A DNA stretch of 64,000 bases from positions 806,001-870,000 of the forward strand of contig NZ_CBDIPG010000001.1 in NCBI RefSeq assembly GCF_965283645.1, given 5' to 3'. Below, in pieces: positions 62,529 through 64,000 of this stretch. The stretch comes from Kordia sp965283645 (GTDB lineage Bacteria > Bacteroidota > Bacteroidia > Flavobacteriales > Flavobacteriaceae). The notes beneath the pieces are model-generated. The model saw only the letters and a list, made by a program, of their open reading frames with translations, was not told where the DNA came from and ran no database searches. The position numbers and the translations under genes are program-made. The stretch's first letter is position 1. The number at the start of each line of letters is the position of its first letter.

Positions 62529-62835
62529 AGCAATACTTTTTATACTTTGATACTTATCGAGGCTGATAAAATCTATTTAAATTTTAAAAAGTACTTTTTT
62601 GCTATACGCAGATGTTTTTGTAGTGTGAATTAATAAATCCAAATATAGTGACAATCGTTAAAGAAATGCAAATAAAATCCAATATTTTAACATTTCCGCT
62701 GTTTTTATTGGGTTAAACCGTTCGTTTTATAAGTAATATATTACTCAGTACAACTATTATTTTACATATTCTTTCCCTCAAATTCATTTTATTCCAAGTA
62801 TTAAAAGCAGTATCTTTGCAATTATTTTTTCTCCA
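62529..62835. other. Divergent intergenic region between the sigma factor and uvrA
   Basis: 307 AT-rich bases. Apart from the uvrA -7 box at 62811 I see no repeat, hairpin or open frame of interest. Confidence 0.5.
62811..62818 (+). promoter_or_regulatory. Bacteroidetes -7 box for uvrA
   Basis: TATCTTTG followed by C, an exact TAnnTTTGC match, 18 bases before the ATG at 62836. Confidence 0.65.
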
Positions 62836-64000
62836 ATGACACAAGATCTCGCTACTATAAATCCAAAAGAAAACATCATTATTAAAGGTGCAAAACTGCA
62901 CAACCTAAAAAATATTGATGTGGTAATTCCACGAAATAAATTGGTTGTGATTACTGGACTTTCGGGTTCTGGAAAATCAAGTTTAGCTTTTGACACCTTA
63001 TATGCAGAAGGACAACGAAGATATGTAGAAAGCTTGTCATCTTATGCTCGACAGTTTTTGGGACGTTTGCACAAACCAAAAGTAGATTATATTAAAGGAA
63101 TAGCGCCTGCAATTGCCATTGAACAAAAAGTAAACTCTACCAATCCGCGTTCATCCGTAGGAACCACAACAGAAATTTATGATTATTTAAAGTTGCTGTT
63201 TGCACGAATTGGAAAGACCATCTCTCCTATTTCTGGTAAAGAAGTAAAAAAACATACTGTTTCTGATGTGATCAATTATGTAAAAACATTTGAAGAACGT
63301 AGCAAGCTTTTATTGTTAGCTCCTGTAACTGTTCCGGAAGGTAGAAGCGCTTTTCATACTATAAAAGTGTTAGCACAACAAGGATATGCACGAATTAAAA
63401 AGAATAATGAAATTATCCGAATTGATGAAATTAACGAAGACTTTTCAGAAGATTTCTCTTTAGTAATCGATCGTATTGTAGTTGCGCATGATGAAGATTT
63501 CTACAATCGCTTAGCAGATGCAATTCAAACTGCGTTCTTTGAAGGAAAAGGCGAATGTAATATTGAAACTGTTAGTGATCAAAAAAGCATGCATTTTAGT
63601 AATAAATTTGAGTTGGATGGAATGAAATTCCTCGAACCAAATGTGCATTTATTCAGTTTCAACAATCCGTATGGAGCTTGCCCAAAATGTGAAGGTTATG
63701 GTGATGTAATTGGAATTGATGAAGATTTAGTCATTCCAAATACAGGACTTTCTGTATATGAAAACGCAATTTTTCCTTGGCGTGGCGAAAGTATGAGTTG
63801 GTACAGAGATCAATTGGTAAATAATGCATATCATTTCGATTTTCCAATTCATAAACCTTGGTTTGAATTAACCGCAACACATAAAAAATTAGTTTGGGAA
63901 GGAAATAAATATTTTGAAGGATTGCATCAGTTCTTTTCTTATTTAGAAGAAAAAAGCTATAAAATTCAGAATCGTGTAATGTTATCACGGTATCGTGGAA
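62836..64000 (+). CDS. uvrA: Excinuclease ABC subunit A (5' part, cut by window edge)
   Basis: 388 complete codons run open from ATG 62836 to the window end. UvrA is the damage-recognition ATPase of nucleotide excision repair. Visible motifs are the first Walker A GLSGSGKSSLAFDTLYAEGQ, the ESLSSYARQFLGRLHKPKVD stretch, the TNPRSSVGTTTEIYDY block, and the first zinc-module Cys pair in NPYGACPKCEGYG. About 550 further residues would follow beyond the window. Directly upstream is an exact -7 promoter box. Confidence 0.97.
   Translation, partial: MTQDLATINPKENIIIKGAKLHNLKNIDVVIPRNKLVVITGLSGSGKSSLAFDTLYAEGQRRYVESLSSYARQFLGRLHKPKVDYIKGIAPAIAIEQKVNSTNPRSSVGTTTEIYDYLKLLFARIGKTISPISGKEVKKHTVSDVINYVKTFEERSKLLLLAPVTVPEGRSAFHTIKVLAQQGYARIKKNNEIIRIDEINEDFSEDFSLVIDRIVVAHDEDFYNRLADAIQTAFFEGKGECNIETVSDQKSMHFSNKFELDGMKFLEPNVHLFSFNNPYGACPKCEGYGDVIGIDEDLVIPNTGLSVYENAIFPWRGESMSWYRDQLVNNAYHFDFPIHKPWFELTATHKKLVWEGNKYFEGLHQFFSYLEEKSYKIQNRVMLSRYRG

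Noticed and set aside
62713..62996. Minus-strand frames of 60-70 codons
   Set aside because: They lie antisense to the start of uvrA and its promoter.

Overview
The window is AT-rich (roughly one third G+C by eye) chromosomal DNA from a member of the Bacteroidota, most likely a marine flavobacterium (Flavobacteriaceae). The evidence is several secreted proteins with type IX secretion (T9SS) C-terminal sorting domains, a TonB-dependent receptor, many families restricted to flavobacteria (DUF3276, DUF6090, DUF6146, DUF6787, DUF5916, DUF6438), promoters of the Bacteroidetes form TAnnTTTG, and almost no Shine-Dalgarno sequences. A Kordia-like genus would fit, but that is inference. No tRNA, rRNA, CRISPR array, insertion sequence or prophage is visible.

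Layout. 1-9 kb is core metabolism: the 5' part of an amino-acid dehydrogenase, an ABC exporter, a PUR-alpha-like DUF3276 protein, a ferredoxin, a LuxC-type acyl-CoA reductase, serC with a SerA-type dehydrogenase, and a DUF937 protein. 9-13.5 kb is an accessory island: an alcohol dehydrogenase/AraC pair, an AraC-GyrI regulator flanked by two structured palindromic elements, and a small Cys-containing peptide with a double-Gly leader. 13.5-21.5 kb is a striking locus in which a sigma factor and a membrane TPR protein diverge from two T9SS-secreted proteins and a large TPR-CHAT protease-like protein. 21.7-26.3 kb holds two conserved envelope proteins and a small His/Cys-rich protein, TonB receptor and lipoprotein set that looks like a metal-uptake locus. 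26.3-35.9 kb holds lipoproteins, a BNR-4 beta-propeller protein, a decayed gene, a DUF885 peptidase-like protein, folE, a DUF5916 outer-membrane protein and a LolD-type ATPase. 36-42 kb holds a PhoX-like lipoprotein next to a di-haem peroxidase, a carboxypeptidase-regulatory-like protein and a TIGR02757 protein. 42-51 kb holds a secreted-protein gene broken by an amber codon, a COG2509 flavoprotein, two orphan genes sharing an identical 18-bp upstream element, a LodA/LodB quinoprotein-oxidase pair and a NUDIX hydrolase. 51-64 kb is again mostly core: a BatA-dihydroorotase-like-DUF4870-esterase operon, a T9SS DNRLRE protein, an MBL hydrolase, a conserved unknown, CIA30, Bcp, endonuclease III, an ECF-type sigma factor with an overlooked 47-residue partner, and the 5' part of uvrA.

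How genes work together. Clear units are lodA-lodB (a cysteine-tryptophylquinone oxidase and its maturation flavoprotein), sigma/TPR and T9SS/T9SS/CHAT, serC-serA, the TonB receptor set, and BatA through esterase. The best candidate for an undescribed system is the sigma-TPR-T9SS-CHAT locus at 13.5-21.5 kb. Second-line candidates are the two orphan genes with a shared upstream element, the palindrome-flanked regulator cassette and the orphan RiPP-like precursor. Everything comes from reading the sequence. No homology search was run, so family names rest on recognised motifs and recall.
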